Positions 17,660 to 26,417 of a DNA stretch of 64,000 nucleotides are shown piece after piece. A program made the translations under genes and the position numbers. Numbering within the stretch: the stretch's first letter is position 1; every line of letters begins with the position of its first letter. This DNA comes from JABSSA01 sp039984715 (GTDB lineage Bacteria; Pseudomonadota; Alphaproteobacteria; Rhodobacterales; Rhodobacteraceae). The DNA lies in NCBI GenBank assembly GCA_039984715.1, contig JBDWUA010000004.1, positions 62,001-126,000 of the forward strand. The letters run 5' to 3'. Under the pieces are notes generated by a model that saw only the letters and a program-made list of their open reading frames with translations, was not told where the DNA came from and ran no database searches.

Positions 17660-19005
17660 CACATGATCTGTATGGCAACCTAGTCACGGGGGCGAACGAC
17701 TCCGATATTGAGGGTATCAACGACTTTGTGCACGGGTTCATCGCGTTCCATCCCAAGGCCACGAAAATCCTCAAAACCGCCAAGACATCTGAATGCGCAT
17801 TGGTGCATGCTTATTGCGCGTGGCTGATGATGATGATCGAAAGCCCCGCAGGCCCCAAGCTCGCCCGCCCATTTATCGACAAAGCGCAAGCGTTAGGGTC
17901 ACATACCAGCCCCCGCGAACAGGCCATCATCGCCAGTGCGCAGGCCTTTGTTAACGGCGACATCCCTCGTGTCATTCGCCTGTGCGAAGATATCGTTGCC
18001 GAAAATCCGCGCGACATGGCGACGTTGAAAATGGCCCAGTATCACACGTTCAACATTGGCGATTTCCCCGGCATGTTACGGGTCGCGACCAAAGCGCTGA
18101 ACGGCGCAGAAGACATCGCCTATACGCATGGCATGTTGTCGTTTGGATACGAAGAATGCCACTTGTTGGACCACGCACAGGCCGCTGCCGAACGCGCGCT
18201 GGAAATTGACGAAAGCGAACCTTGGGCGCATCACACGTTGGCCCATGTCCATCTGACGCGCGGGCACATCGATCAAGGTGTGTCGTTCATGGAAGGTGTC
18301 AGCAGCCATTGGACCGGTCTGAACAGCTTTATGCACAGCCATAATTGGTGGCACCTTGGGTTGTTCTACATCAGCCAAGGGCGCAACGACGATTTGCTGA
18401 ACGCCTATGACACGCATGTTTGGGGCCTGTCGAAGGACTATAGCCAAGATCAGATCAACGCCGTGTCTCTGCTGGCCCGCATGGAATTTGCCGGCGTCAA
18501 TGTTGGGGAACGTTGGCAGGACGTTGCGGACCATGTGGCCAAACGTGGCGCCGACACAGTGTCCCCGTTTCTGACCTTGCAATATCTATACGCGCTGGAT
18601 CGCACACAACATTCCCATGGTGAGGCATTGTTAAAGGCGATTGAAGACCGCGCTCAGGACGACACCCGACACGATCACGCGGTGTGGCGCGATGTTGTCA
18701 TCTGGGCCGCCCATGGCATCGCCGCGCATGCTGCCCATGACTGGGAAGACGCAATCCGCTTTATGGGTAAAGCCCTGCCTCGCCTGTCCGAAGCAGGGGG
18801 CAGCCATGCCCAACGGGATTTGTTTGAACAGATTTATCTGGACGCGCTGATGCAGGCCAACCGCATGCCGCAAGCCCAGCAAGTGCTTGAAATGCGGCGT
18901 ACATTTGATCCCGGTGGCGTTCCCTTGAACAAGATGCTTGCCCGCGTGTATGACAAAAACGGCCTGCCCGACCTGGCCGATACAGCCCGCGCGCGCATTA
19001 TCTGA
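17656..19005 (+). CDS. TPR-repeat protein resembling TTC38
   Basis: A 449-residue cytosolic helical-repeat protein with no signal peptide. The pattern (MTHDLYGNLVTGAND, AHAYCAW-like segments, PREQAIIASAQAFVNGD, FGYEECHLLDHAQAAAERALEID, PWAHHTLAHVHLTRGH, HNWWHLGLFYISQGR) follows the tetratricopeptide repeat 38 family found in bacteria and animals. That family has no proven activity. Overlap of 4 bases with the hydrolase makes it the last gene of the operon, followed by hairpins and a long gap. It could be a scaffold for the pathway enzymes, but that is only a guess. Confidence 0.8.
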   Translation: MTHDLYGNLVTGANDSDIEGINDFVHGFIAFHPKATKILKTAKTSECALVHAYCAWLMMMIESPAGPKLARPFIDKAQALGSHTSPREQAIIASAQAFVNGDIPRVIRLCEDIVAENPRDMATLKMAQYHTFNIGDFPGMLRVATKALNGAEDIAYTHGMLSFGYEECHLLDHAQAAAERALEIDESEPWAHHTLAHVHLTRGHIDQGVSFMEGVSSHWTGLNSFMHSHNWWHLGLFYISQGRNDDLLNAYDTHVWGLSKDYSQDQINAVSLLARMEFAGVNVGERWQDVADHVAKRGADTVSPFLTLQYLYALDRTQHSHGEALLKAIEDRAQDDTRHDHAVWRDVVIWAAHGIAAHAAHDWEDAIRFMGKALPRLSEAGGSHAQRDLFEQIYLDALMQANRMPQAQQVLEMRRTFDPGGVPLNKMLARVYDKNGLPDLADTARARII

Positions 19006-19020
19006 TATGGGATATAAAAG

Positions 19021-19067
19021 TGCGATTGAGGGGCCTCAAGCGCACTGATCTGCGTGATTTCAGATCA
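19021..19067 (+). terminator. Hairpins after the TTC38-like gene
   Basis: Stem 1: tgcg/gagg arms at 19021-19044 with a 3x3 internal loop. Stem 2: tgatctg (19046-19052) pairs with cagatca (19061-19067) over an 8-base loop. Neither has a T tract, so this is a possible, weak transcription end. Confidence 0.35.
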
Positions 19068-19358
19068 AGTATCGGTGATAAACGATGTTCATTTCGCACC
19101 TGACCTTGACTGCCCGGCCACAATCCGTGTTCCCGCGAGGACGACTTCAACATCTGTTTCGCTATCACGTTCTTGGCCGACCTATCCGCCGACTAATGCT
19201 CGTTAAAAACCCAGCTGAAACGACGTCTGCTGACCGTTTGCCAAGAATTAGCCAGTGACGGTCAGGACCTGTGGGTCGAATTTTATTCGGTTTTTCAGGG
19301 GGGTAGTAGTGTGTCCGCAAGTTCCGGGATGGGACGCCCGACCCGACCTATATAAGCC

Positions 19359-19392
19359 GGTCTGATTCCTTCCGAAGAAGGGGCCAGGAACC
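19359..19392 (+). ncRNA. Strong stem-loop, candidate small RNA element
   Basis: ggtctg pairs with the cag and acc blocks at 19385-19392 (a 2-base ga bulge), and ccttc (19368-19372) pairs perfectly with gaagg (19377-19381) across a cgaa tetraloop, with wobble pairs between. It lies in the middle of a 634-base non-coding gap. No known RNA family was recognised; the call rests on structure and position only and could equally be chance. Confidence 0.25.
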
Positions 19393-19639
19393 TACGAACA
19401 CTGCCGAGAAATTCAGCACCACTCACAGTTAAATAACTTGGTCTTAATAATCGACGTGCACGGGGAGAGCACGAATACTGATAATCAATGATTTACTTTC
19501 TATGCAGCCATATTGCGATATTCCGCCGAGCCGTTCCGTGAAGCAGGTCACACAACGTTAAGTTTAATTGCAAGTGTGCAGGAAAAACGCCGTAAAACAC
19601 TGAATTTAAATAGAAAAAAATTCGCGTTTTTTGACTTGG

Positions 19640-20314
19640 TTAGACGTCTTCAAGTCTCGAGAGTGCTTGAATCGCCGCTTGATCACGCAAAAATACCTTT
19701 TGACGACCCAAATCGACGATTCCCTCCTGTCGCCACTGAGACAAAATCTTGGAAACGGATTCGCGAGTCGCTCCGACAAAGTCGGCCAAATCGTTTTGCG
19801 ACATTTTCAAAACGTCTTCCCCGCGCGATAAATGGATCAGCTTTCGGGCCAATCTTTCGGGAAGGGGCAAAAAGACCTGTTCGTGCAATTGCTGGCTGAC
19901 CCAACGCAAACGCCTTGCTGCCATACGCGCAATTTCCAAACCCAATTGAGGATCGGCGTCTACCGCACGCACGAGGTTCCCGCGCGTGATACTAAGCAAC
20001 TCAGAGCGTTCAAGAGCAGCGATACCAGCGGTGCGTCTGCCGGGGTCAAGCAGGGCGATTTCACCCAGCACATCGCCTGAATGCATAACATCAAGCACCA
20101 GCTTGCGTCCTTCGGATGACACGACGCTAATTTCGAGTGATCCAGATGAGATAACATAAAGGGTTTCGCCGTCGTCCCCGTGTTCAAACAGGACTTCGCC
20201 TTTGGCCAAAGTGACAGGTGTTGCGATCGCTGCGAGTTCTTCTAGCGTCTCGTCAGACGCGTCAGCCAACAAGCCCGCGCGTGGAAGTGTAACTGAGCGG
20301 TCACGTTGTGACAT
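19640..20314 (-). CDS. Crp/Fnr family transcriptional regulator
   Basis: A 224-residue regulator with an N-terminal cyclic-nucleotide-binding-like beta-roll (LFEHGDDGETLYVISSGSLE, then LGEIALLDPGRRTAG) and a C-terminal winged helix with MSQNDLADFVGATRESVSKIL as recognition motif. It lacks the N-terminal cysteine cluster of Fnr, so it should not sense oxygen through an iron-sulfur centre; the GEIALLDPGRRTA segment resembles a phosphate-binding cassette. The ATG at 20314 is preferred over the upstream TTG at 20335 because AGGGGA precedes it by 8 bases. Single gene; a channel with the same kind of domain lies at 21214. The effector is not known. Confidence 0.88.
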   Translation of the reverse strand: MSQRDRSVTLPRAGLLADASDETLEELAAIATPVTLAKGEVLFEHGDDGETLYVISSGSLEISVVSSEGRKLVLDVMHSGDVLGEIALLDPGRRTAGIAALERSELLSITRGNLVRAVDADPQLGLEIARMAARRLRWVSQQLHEQVFLPLPERLARKLIHLSRGEDVLKMSQNDLADFVGATRESVSKILSQWRQEGIVDLGRQKVFLRDQAAIQALSRLEDV

Positions 20315-20421
20315 TTGGCCATCCCCTTTCGCCAATCAGAACCATGACGCGAAATGTTCAGATAATCCATAGCAAACCTGCGATGCGGCGGCTTCGAGGT
20401 GATGTGAGTCTGAGGGATGTG

Positions 20422-20453
20422 AAAAAACCGCCAGCCTTGGCCGACGGTTTTTT
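20422..20453. terminator. Bidirectional terminator between the cytochrome c and Crp-family genes
   Basis: aaaaaaccg (20422-20430) and cggtttttt (20445-20453) enclose a GC-rich, partly paired core (gccagcc/ggccgac). T runs flank it on both strands. It is placed 23 bases after the cytochrome c stop on the minus strand. Confidence 0.75.
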
Positions 20454-20475
20454 GAATAGATTTAGGATCGGATGA

Positions 20476-20919
20476 TTATTCCGGTGATCCCTGAAGCGAG
20501 CTGAGGAAGGCATAAAGATTGATGGCATCTGCCTCTTTGCGCACTTTGAATGTCATCTTGGCACGACCACTTTCACCGGTGACTTCCTTAAGAAACTTTG
20601 TTGGATCAGAGACATAGCCAACAAACGTTGCTTCATCGACGATCAGATCTTCCTTGGCGTTCGCAGCGCCAACCAATTTGGAATATTTAAAATCTTGCTC
20701 GCCAAATTTGTTGCCGACGATCCCATAAAGGTTCGGGCCTGTTTTAGCTTTCTTACCGGCCAGTGTTTCACCGGCTTCATTCACAACTACGTGACAAGAC
20801 ACGCATTGGCGGAAGGCTTTCTCGCCGGCTTCGGCGTCACCGCTGGCGGTGAGATGGCCACCTGCAAATGCGGGCAGGGCGAGAGTTGTTGCGGCAACGG
20901 CCGCGAATAAACGGAACAT
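20476..20919 (-). CDS. Cytochrome c2-type periplasmic cytochrome
   Basis: A 147-residue class I cytochrome c. Signal peptide MFRLFAAVAATTLALPAFA, haem motif Cys39-Val-Ser-Cys42-His43, and a likely distal Met122 in AKMTFKVR. Between them lies the cytochrome c2 pattern GPNLYGIVG (after TGPN) and KYSKLVGAA. Size and pattern match the soluble c2/c550 carriers that move electrons from the bc1 complex to oxidases or reductases in Rhodobacterales. GGAAGGAGAA is an excellent ribosome binding site. Monocistronic, with its own terminator. Confidence 0.9.
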   Translation of the reverse strand: MFRLFAAVAATTLALPAFAGGHLTASGDAEAGEKAFRQCVSCHVVVNEAGETLAGKKAKTGPNLYGIVGNKFGEQDFKYSKLVGAANAKEDLIVDEATFVGYVSDPTKFLKEVTGESGRAKMTFKVRKEADAINLYAFLSSLQGSPE

Positions 20920-21213
20920 GGGTGGATTCTCCTTCCTAGTCTTTCACTCCTAAGCTTATTCTTTTGGGTCCAAAGTCAATAGTGACATGTCTGTGATCGG
21001 TCCGTTATGCGTTACTTATCGGGTATTTCCGCCGGTTTTGCACGACTTAGACGGTTATCTGAATGGATACGAACACTTGACCTTGGGGTGGCAATCTCGA
21101 GTTGCAATTCAATCTGAGACACAAAACCGAACTTTAAGTGCCCAAAATCGGGGTTTTTCGGATAGCGTTACCGACAGCTAAGTCAAAATAAATCAATGAA
21201 CGGGTCAAATTGA

Positions 21214-22761
21214 ATGGAGCTGATCTCAATCGTTGACGCCTTTATCGGGCGCAACCTGTGGATCGCGGTTGTCGGTGCTGCGCTGACGACAGTGTGGGTT
21301 TGGTGGCGAGTAAAATGGTATAGATCGCAAGTTGATGTCAGCGTCGGAACCTATCAGTTGATCAACTCGGTCAACGGTGTTTTGTGGCTGATCGCGTTGC
21401 TGTCGGCGTTAAATTTGATCAGTGCCGCCGTCGGGCTGGAGCAAGACATGTACAGCACACGGTCTTTGCGGTTCTGGGCTTATCTTGCGGTGCATTTGAT
21501 CGTTGCATTTGTGGTGGCGCGCGCTCTTGAGTTGGTGTGGATTTCCAAATCAAATTTCGTAACGGAAGGCTATATTCCGGGCTTGCCGCGGGCGTTGCTG
21601 TTTGGCTCGGTGTTGTTGCTGGGGCTGGTGGTTTTTGGGGTCAAGAACGGCCTGTGGGTCGGTGGTCTGTATATATCGACAGGTGCGTTGGCGGCTGTGA
21701 TTGCGTTCGCTATGCAGCAGACGCTGGGTGATTTTTTCGCCGGTGTATCGCTCAGCGTCGAACATCCCTTTAAAATTGGCGATTGGCTTGAACTGGAAGA
21801 CGGCACACAGGGCGAAGTTCGCGATCTGAATTGGCGCGCGACGCGGTTAAGGGCTTGGGACAATTCGACATTGATTGTTCCAAACGGAGTTTTGGCGCGA
21901 CAGAGGTTTCGCAACTTGCACAGTGCCAATCATCGGTATTCGCCTTGGTACGAAGTCACATTGCCAGCCGAAGTTGATCCGCGCATGGCCAATGCGCTGC
22001 TTCTTGATGTGGCGTTGAATTGTAAAAAGGTCATGCAGACCCCATTGCCGACGGTCCGATTGTCCGACAGTGGAAAAATTCCATACACTTATCTGGTCTG
22101 GCTTCATTACAAGGATTATCCGTCGATGTTCGCCGGGCGCGAAGAGTTTTTTCGCAACATGCATTACGCGTTGCGGGATGCGGGAATCCAATCGGCACCG
22201 CAAATGCAAGACCTGAGAGTGCAGCGCGCCGAGAAAACGGAAGTGCGGCCACTTTCGATCCGACACATGTTGCAAAGTTTGGACTTCGCCTCGGTTTTTG
22301 ACGAGGACGAATTGGAAACGATGGTGAACAGAAGTTATTTGGAAACCATTGATGCGGGCACCATCATTCAGTCCGAAGGTGAAACATCGCCATCAGTGGA
22401 CATCATTTGGAACGGTTTGATTGAAACCAGCGTTGTTGATGATGCGGGCAAATCAAGGACGTTAGAGCCGCTTGCGGGTGGCGCTTATTTTGGTTTGGCG
22501 TCGATGCTGATGGACATTCCGAACTTTCAGACGTTTACGGCGATGACAGATGTGACCCTGCTGCGGATTGATCAAAAGTGCTTTAAGGAACTGGTGTCAG
22601 CGCGGGATGACGTGCTTTTGACCCTTGCTGAGATCGTCAACCAACGGATGGCCAAAGCCGAAAGCATCAAAAAGCAACAAGATCGGTCCTCTGGACCGGA
22701 TACGTTGCGATATGTGTTTCGCCGGCTTGAGCAGTTCGTGGGTGGGCGCAAACCGGGGTAG
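21214..22761 (+). CDS. MscS-type mechanosensitive channel with C-terminal cyclic-nucleotide-binding domain
   Basis: A 515-residue inner-membrane protein. Four membrane helices (about 12-32, 45-75, 90-115, 125-150) lead to the pore-lining helix and MscS core GALAAVIAFAMQQTLGDFFAGVSL at about 150-175, then the beta domain GDWLELEDGTQGEVRDLNWRATRLR and ILVPNG-like block LIVPNGVLARQRFRN. From about 360 a Crp-type beta-roll follows (GTIIQSEGETSPSVDIIWNGLIE, then LAGGAYFGLASMLMDIPNFQTF), so gating may depend on a nucleotide; the phosphate cassette is degenerate (no GEIALL-R-A). Known as the bCNG subgroup. No clear Shine-Dalgarno. Confidence 0.88.
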   Translation: MELISIVDAFIGRNLWIAVVGAALTTVWVWWRVKWYRSQVDVSVGTYQLINSVNGVLWLIALLSALNLISAAVGLEQDMYSTRSLRFWAYLAVHLIVAFVVARALELVWISKSNFVTEGYIPGLPRALLFGSVLLLGLVVFGVKNGLWVGGLYISTGALAAVIAFAMQQTLGDFFAGVSLSVEHPFKIGDWLELEDGTQGEVRDLNWRATRLRAWDNSTLIVPNGVLARQRFRNLHSANHRYSPWYEVTLPAEVDPRMANALLLDVALNCKKVMQTPLPTVRLSDSGKIPYTYLVWLHYKDYPSMFAGREEFFRNMHYALRDAGIQSAPQMQDLRVQRAEKTEVRPLSIRHMLQSLDFASVFDEDELETMVNRSYLETIDAGTIIQSEGETSPSVDIIWNGLIETSVVDDAGKSRTLEPLAGGAYFGLASMLMDIPNFQTFTAMTDVTLLRIDQKCFKELVSARDDVLLTLAEIVNQRMAKAESIKKQQDRSSGPDTLRYVFRRLEQFVGGRKPG

Positions 22762-22902
22762 GGGCTTTGGTCGTTTCCTTGATTGATTGACGTTTAAGGA
22801 GTCTTTGTACAAAGAACTGGTCAAGACGCGGTCAATGGCGCATTTTAAGGTCGATCTAAAAGTTCTTTCACATGTGACGGTCCCCGGTACACCAGAGTTG
22901 TT

Positions 22903-23445
22903 ATGGAAATTATGATCCCGGCCTGGGTGAACGGCGAACTGGTCCCGGTGGAAAAACTGGACGCACACAAACAAGGGCTGCGACACAAAGCGGTTTCCGT
23001 ATTTGTCGTGCGCGACACTCAGGTTTTGATGCAACGCCGTGCGATGGGAAAATACCACACGCCGGGTCTGTGGACGAACACATGCTGTACTCATCCCGGA
23101 TTTGAAGAGGAACCCGACGCATGCGCAGTGCGTCGTTTGAACGAAGAACTGGGGATTTCAGGGATCGATCCGCAGCATAGGCATATTCTGGAATATCGTG
23201 CCGATGTGGGGAATGGGCTGATCGAACATGAATTGGTCGATGTCTATCTGGCGCGCGTTGGTGGGGAACTGGACGTAGCGCCTAATCCTGACGAAGTCAT
23301 GGATGTGGCGTGGGTCGAATATCACGACCTCATCCGCAGTGTTCAGCGCCATCCTGAACGTTATACGCCTTGGTTGCAGATCTATTTGGCGGATTATGCG
23401 GATGTTATCTTTGGCGCTGATCTGATCGCGCCCACACAGGCGTAA
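22903..23445 (+). CDS. idi: Isopentenyl-diphosphate delta-isomerase, type I
   Basis: A 180-residue Nudix-fold enzyme interconverting isopentenyl and dimethylallyl diphosphate. Catalytic Cys62 in WTNTCCTHP and Glu110 in IEHELVDVY match the E. coli residues; the metal-binding Nudix glutamates are in FEEEPDACAVRRLNEELGI. A shorter start at the ATG 22912 (MIPAWVNGE) is possible. The dxs and ispA genes of the same pathway are 24 kb away in this window. It is not part of a photosynthesis gene cluster here, where idi often sits in related phototrophs. Confidence 0.95.
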   Translation: MEIMIPAWVNGELVPVEKLDAHKQGLRHKAVSVFVVRDTQVLMQRRAMGKYHTPGLWTNTCCTHPGFEEEPDACAVRRLNEELGISGIDPQHRHILEYRADVGNGLIEHELVDVYLARVGGELDVAPNPDEVMDVAWVEYHDLIRSVQRHPERYTPWLQIYLADYADVIFGADLIAPTQA

Positions 23446-23483
23446 TCGCCCCTGTGGACCATCTCATGGTGAACCCGAAAAGG

Positions 23484-24518
23484 TCAGGCCTGTGCGCGGC
23501 GCGCTTGAGCGAATGACAGCAATCGCTTGCTTTGTTGATCCCAAAGGTGAAGACGCGCGCTGGCAAGGCTTTCGCGGATCGTCAGACGATTGCCTTCGGC
23601 CAGTTCTGGATGATCGCGCAGCACTTCGGGCAACCGATAAAACGGGATGCGGCTGTACAGGTGATGCACGTGGTGGATGCCGATATTGGCGCTGAACCAA
23701 TTCAGAATAGATGGCATCACGTAATGCGAACTGCCGTGCAGTGCGGCTTCGTGCAATTGCCAGTCTGTATCTGTATCCCAATGGGTCGTTTCAAACTGGT
23801 GCTGGACATAAAACAGCCAAACACCCGCCGTTGCGGCCAACAATGTCGATGGCAGGAAGATCAGCAAAACAGGCATGAGACCACCGAAATACAGGATCGC
23901 GCCAAGTGCGGCAAAGATCGCGAAATTCGTGGACATCGCGCTGAACCAATATTTGGCACTGGCCATCACACCAATGGGCAAACGGTTGGTCAAAAGGAAA
24001 ATGTACCCAGGCCCCAAACCGAAAAGAACGATGGGGTGGCGATACAGTCGGTATATCAGACGGCCCATAGGGCTCATTTCGCGGTATTCTTCGACCGTCA
24101 GCGTATGAATGTCGCCCATGCCACGCTTGTCCAGATTGCCCGAACCGCTGTGATGCACAGAATGCGTATGACGCCAGACGTCATAAGGGGTCAGGGTGAA
24201 CACGCCGATGGCCCGTCCAATCCAGTCACTGGTTGTACGGCTGCCAAAGAAAGCGCCGTGCCCACAATCATGTTGGATTGCAAACAGACGCAGCAAGAAT
24301 CCGGCGTTTAACAGGGATAGCGCGAAGGTCAGATAGTAGCTGACCGACAAAGCCCACCACGCCAAAACCCACAGCAAAATGAACGGAACGACTGTGACCG
24401 ACAATTCAAAAACGCTTCGGAACTGGTTCGGTTCCCGATATCCAGAGAGAACTTTAACCCAATCACGGGGTGCGCGGGTAGCGTCCTGCCGCCCTTCAAC
24501 ATGATGTGTATCAGTCAT
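23484..24518 (-). CDS. Membrane fatty acid desaturase (DesA-like)
   Basis: A 344-residue integral membrane di-iron desaturase. Three histidine boxes: HDCGH at 83-87, HTHSVHH at 117-123 and HHVHH at about 285. Hydrophobic helices lie at about 42-75 and 200-240. The pattern matches omega-6/delta-12-like acyl-lipid desaturases that raise membrane fluidity, for instance in the cold. Convergent with idi (38 bases between stops). The regiospecificity is not clear from sequence. Confidence 0.88.
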   Translation of the reverse strand: MTDTHHVEGRQDATRAPRDWVKVLSGYREPNQFRSVFELSVTVVPFILLWVLAWWALSVSYYLTFALSLLNAGFLLRLFAIQHDCGHGAFFGSRTTSDWIGRAIGVFTLTPYDVWRHTHSVHHSGSGNLDKRGMGDIHTLTVEEYREMSPMGRLIYRLYRHPIVLFGLGPGYIFLLTNRLPIGVMASAKYWFSAMSTNFAIFAALGAILYFGGLMPVLLIFLPSTLLAATAGVWLFYVQHQFETTHWDTDTDWQLHEAALHGSSHYVMPSILNWFSANIGIHHVHHLYSRIPFYRLPEVLRDHPELAEGNRLTIRESLASARLHLWDQQSKRLLSFAQARRAQA

Positions 24519-24893
24519 TCGCCTGCTTTTTTCTGCTGCTCATTAATCGCTTAGTCCACCTGCCGAACATAGCAAGCTGTATCTGCTCAATATGTTAAAT
24601 TATCCGCGAAGGTGAGGCCTTATTTCATCCTTTCGTTCATTTAAGTGTTCTTTTGTCGACATCAAATAGCGTCTTTGTGACAATTTGCCGATTTGCGCCG
24701 CTTTTTTGTGTGGGTTTACGCGAGGTGACGCCACAGAATCGTCGTTTCAAAATCATTTTGGACTCAGAGGGTCGTCAGCCCTATGCGTTTCCTGCGACAA
24801 GGCTCAAAAATACAACGCGCCGCGCTGCCTCCCCGTTGACCCTTTGGCCCTAGGCGGTTTAGCTGCGGTCTGAGTGGAGGCGTGAGCATTGTC
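24519..24893. other. Divergent promoter region between desaturase and glpD
   Basis: About 375 bases shared by two divergent genes. The half near the desaturase is AT-rich (24580-24680) and holds TTTCGTTC and TTTTGTCG-like repeats about two helical turns apart, a possible DeoR/GlpR-type site, but I cannot assign it. The half near glpD is GC-rich. Short open frames here show no family features. Confidence 0.45.
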
Positions 24894-26417
24894 ATGACCG
24901 ACGAAGTTTTTGATATCTTTGTAATAGGCGGCGGCATCAATGGCTGCGGCATTGCACGTGACGCGGCCGGTCGCGGCCTGTCCGTGTGTCTGGCAGAAGC
25001 TGGTGATCTGGCGGGCGCCACATCCAGTGCGTCGACCAAGCTGTTTCACGGGGGCTTGCGTTATCTAGAGTTTTTTGAATTCGGATTGGTCAAATCCGCA
25101 CTGAAAGAACGCGAAGTGTTGCTGAAGGCGATGCCGCATATATCGTGGCCGATGCGGTTTGTGCTGCCCTATGCGCCAGACATGCGGTTTGACAGCGAAA
25201 CGCCAACATCCAAGCTGCTGTCCTTTGTTATGCCATGGATGAAGGGGCGCCGCCCGCGTTGGCTGATCCGGTTGGGGTTGTTCCTGTATGACAATCTGGG
25301 TGGGCGCGAAATCTTACCGGGCACGCAGACGCTGAATCTAACGACCGCGTTGGAAGGCAAGGGTCTGAAAGACCGGTTTAAAGTGGCCTATGAATACAGC
25401 GATTGCTGGGTCGAGGATTCGCGTTTGGTTGTTCTGAACGCCCGCGACGCCGCATTGCGCGGGGCCAAAGTTTTGACGCGCTGCCGGGTCATAAGTGCCA
25501 CGCGACGCGACGAATATTGGGACATTGAGACAGAGCAAGGAAGCTTTAAGTCCAAACGCCTTGTGAATGCGGGCGGCCCTTGGGTGTCGGACATCCTCAA
25601 AGGTGTCGTGCGTCAAAATTCGCCCTCTGGCATTCGGCTTGTCCGGGGCAGTCACATCGTGACCAAACGTCTTTACGATCATGACAAGGCGTATTTCTTT
25701 CAGGGCACGGATGGGCGGATTATCTTTTCGATCCCGTACGAGCAGGATTTTACTTTGATTGGTACAACAGATGCCGATCACGATGATCCTGACGTCAAAC
25801 CTGCGATTTCGGACACTGAACGCGATTACCTATGTGCGTTTGCCAGTGAGTATTTCGAAAAGCCGATTACGCCGGACGATGTTGTCTGGACCTATTCCGG
25901 TGTGCGCCCGCTTTATGATGATGGGGCCGCGTCGGCGACGGCGGCAACGCGGGATTATGTGTTGGAATTGGACATAAACGGCCCGCCTTTGCTGAGCGTG
26001 TTTGGCGGTAAAATCACGACCTATCGCAAGCTTGCTGAAAAAGCCTTGGCCAAGTTGGATATCGACGATCCCTGGACAGCGGGTGTGGCGTTGCCCGGTG
26101 GCGATATGCCGTGGGATGGTGCCGCGCCCTTGGCGGAGGCTTTGCAAAAGGAATATCCGTTTCTGGATGCAAAATGGGCGGCGCGCATTGTGCGCACGCA
26201 CGGCACCCAATCCCGAGACTGGCTGGGCGAGGCGAAGACTGCAGAAGATTTGGGCCAAGCCTTTGGCGCAGGTTTGACCGAAGCTGAAGTGCGGTGGATG
26301 ATCGCTAACGAATATGCGCGCACGGGTGAAGATGTGATGTGGCGGCGTACAAAGCTGGGGCTGCGTTTGACACCCGACGAACGCAGCGCGTTGAATGAAT
26401 GGATGGAAAAGCAATGA
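24894..26417 (+). CDS. glpD: Aerobic glycerol-3-phosphate dehydrogenase
   Basis: A 507-residue FAD enzyme of the inner membrane face, oxidising glycerol 3-phosphate to dihydroxyacetone phosphate and passing electrons to quinone. FAD site VIGGGINGCGIARDAAGRG at 10-28, then SSASTKLFHGGLRYLE, RLVRGSHIV, IPYEQDFTLIGTTD and VFGGKITTYRKLAE, all GlpD signatures. ATG 24894 is preferred to the GTG at 24882: GGAGG at 24876-24880 lies only one base before the GTG but 13 before the ATG, so the choice is not firm. Its stop overlaps glpK (ATGA). Confidence 0.96.
   Translation: MTDEVFDIFVIGGGINGCGIARDAAGRGLSVCLAEAGDLAGATSSASTKLFHGGLRYLEFFEFGLVKSALKEREVLLKAMPHISWPMRFVLPYAPDMRFDSETPTSKLLSFVMPWMKGRRPRWLIRLGLFLYDNLGGREILPGTQTLNLTTALEGKGLKDRFKVAYEYSDCWVEDSRLVVLNARDAALRGAKVLTRCRVISATRRDEYWDIETEQGSFKSKRLVNAGGPWVSDILKGVVRQNSPSGIRLVRGSHIVTKRLYDHDKAYFFQGTDGRIIFSIPYEQDFTLIGTTDADHDDPDVKPAISDTERDYLCAFASEYFEKPITPDDVVWTYSGVRPLYDDGAASATAATRDYVLELDINGPPLLSVFGGKITTYRKLAEKALAKLDIDDPWTAGVALPGGDMPWDGAAPLAEALQKEYPFLDAKWAARIVRTHGTQSRDWLGEAKTAEDLGQAFGAGLTEAEVRWMIANEYARTGEDVMWRRTKLGLRLTPDERSALNEWMEKQ

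Larger units (their letters stand above)
19006..19639. other. 634-base gap with hairpins, no convincing gene
   Basis: Between the TTC38-like gene and the Crp-family gene (which ends at 19640 on the minus strand) no reading frame on either strand looks coding. The first part holds two hairpins that could end the operon, the middle a strong stem-loop (19359-19392), and the last 130 bases are AT-rich (for example the poly-A around 19612-19620) as expected downstream of the convergent regulator. Confidence 0.6.
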
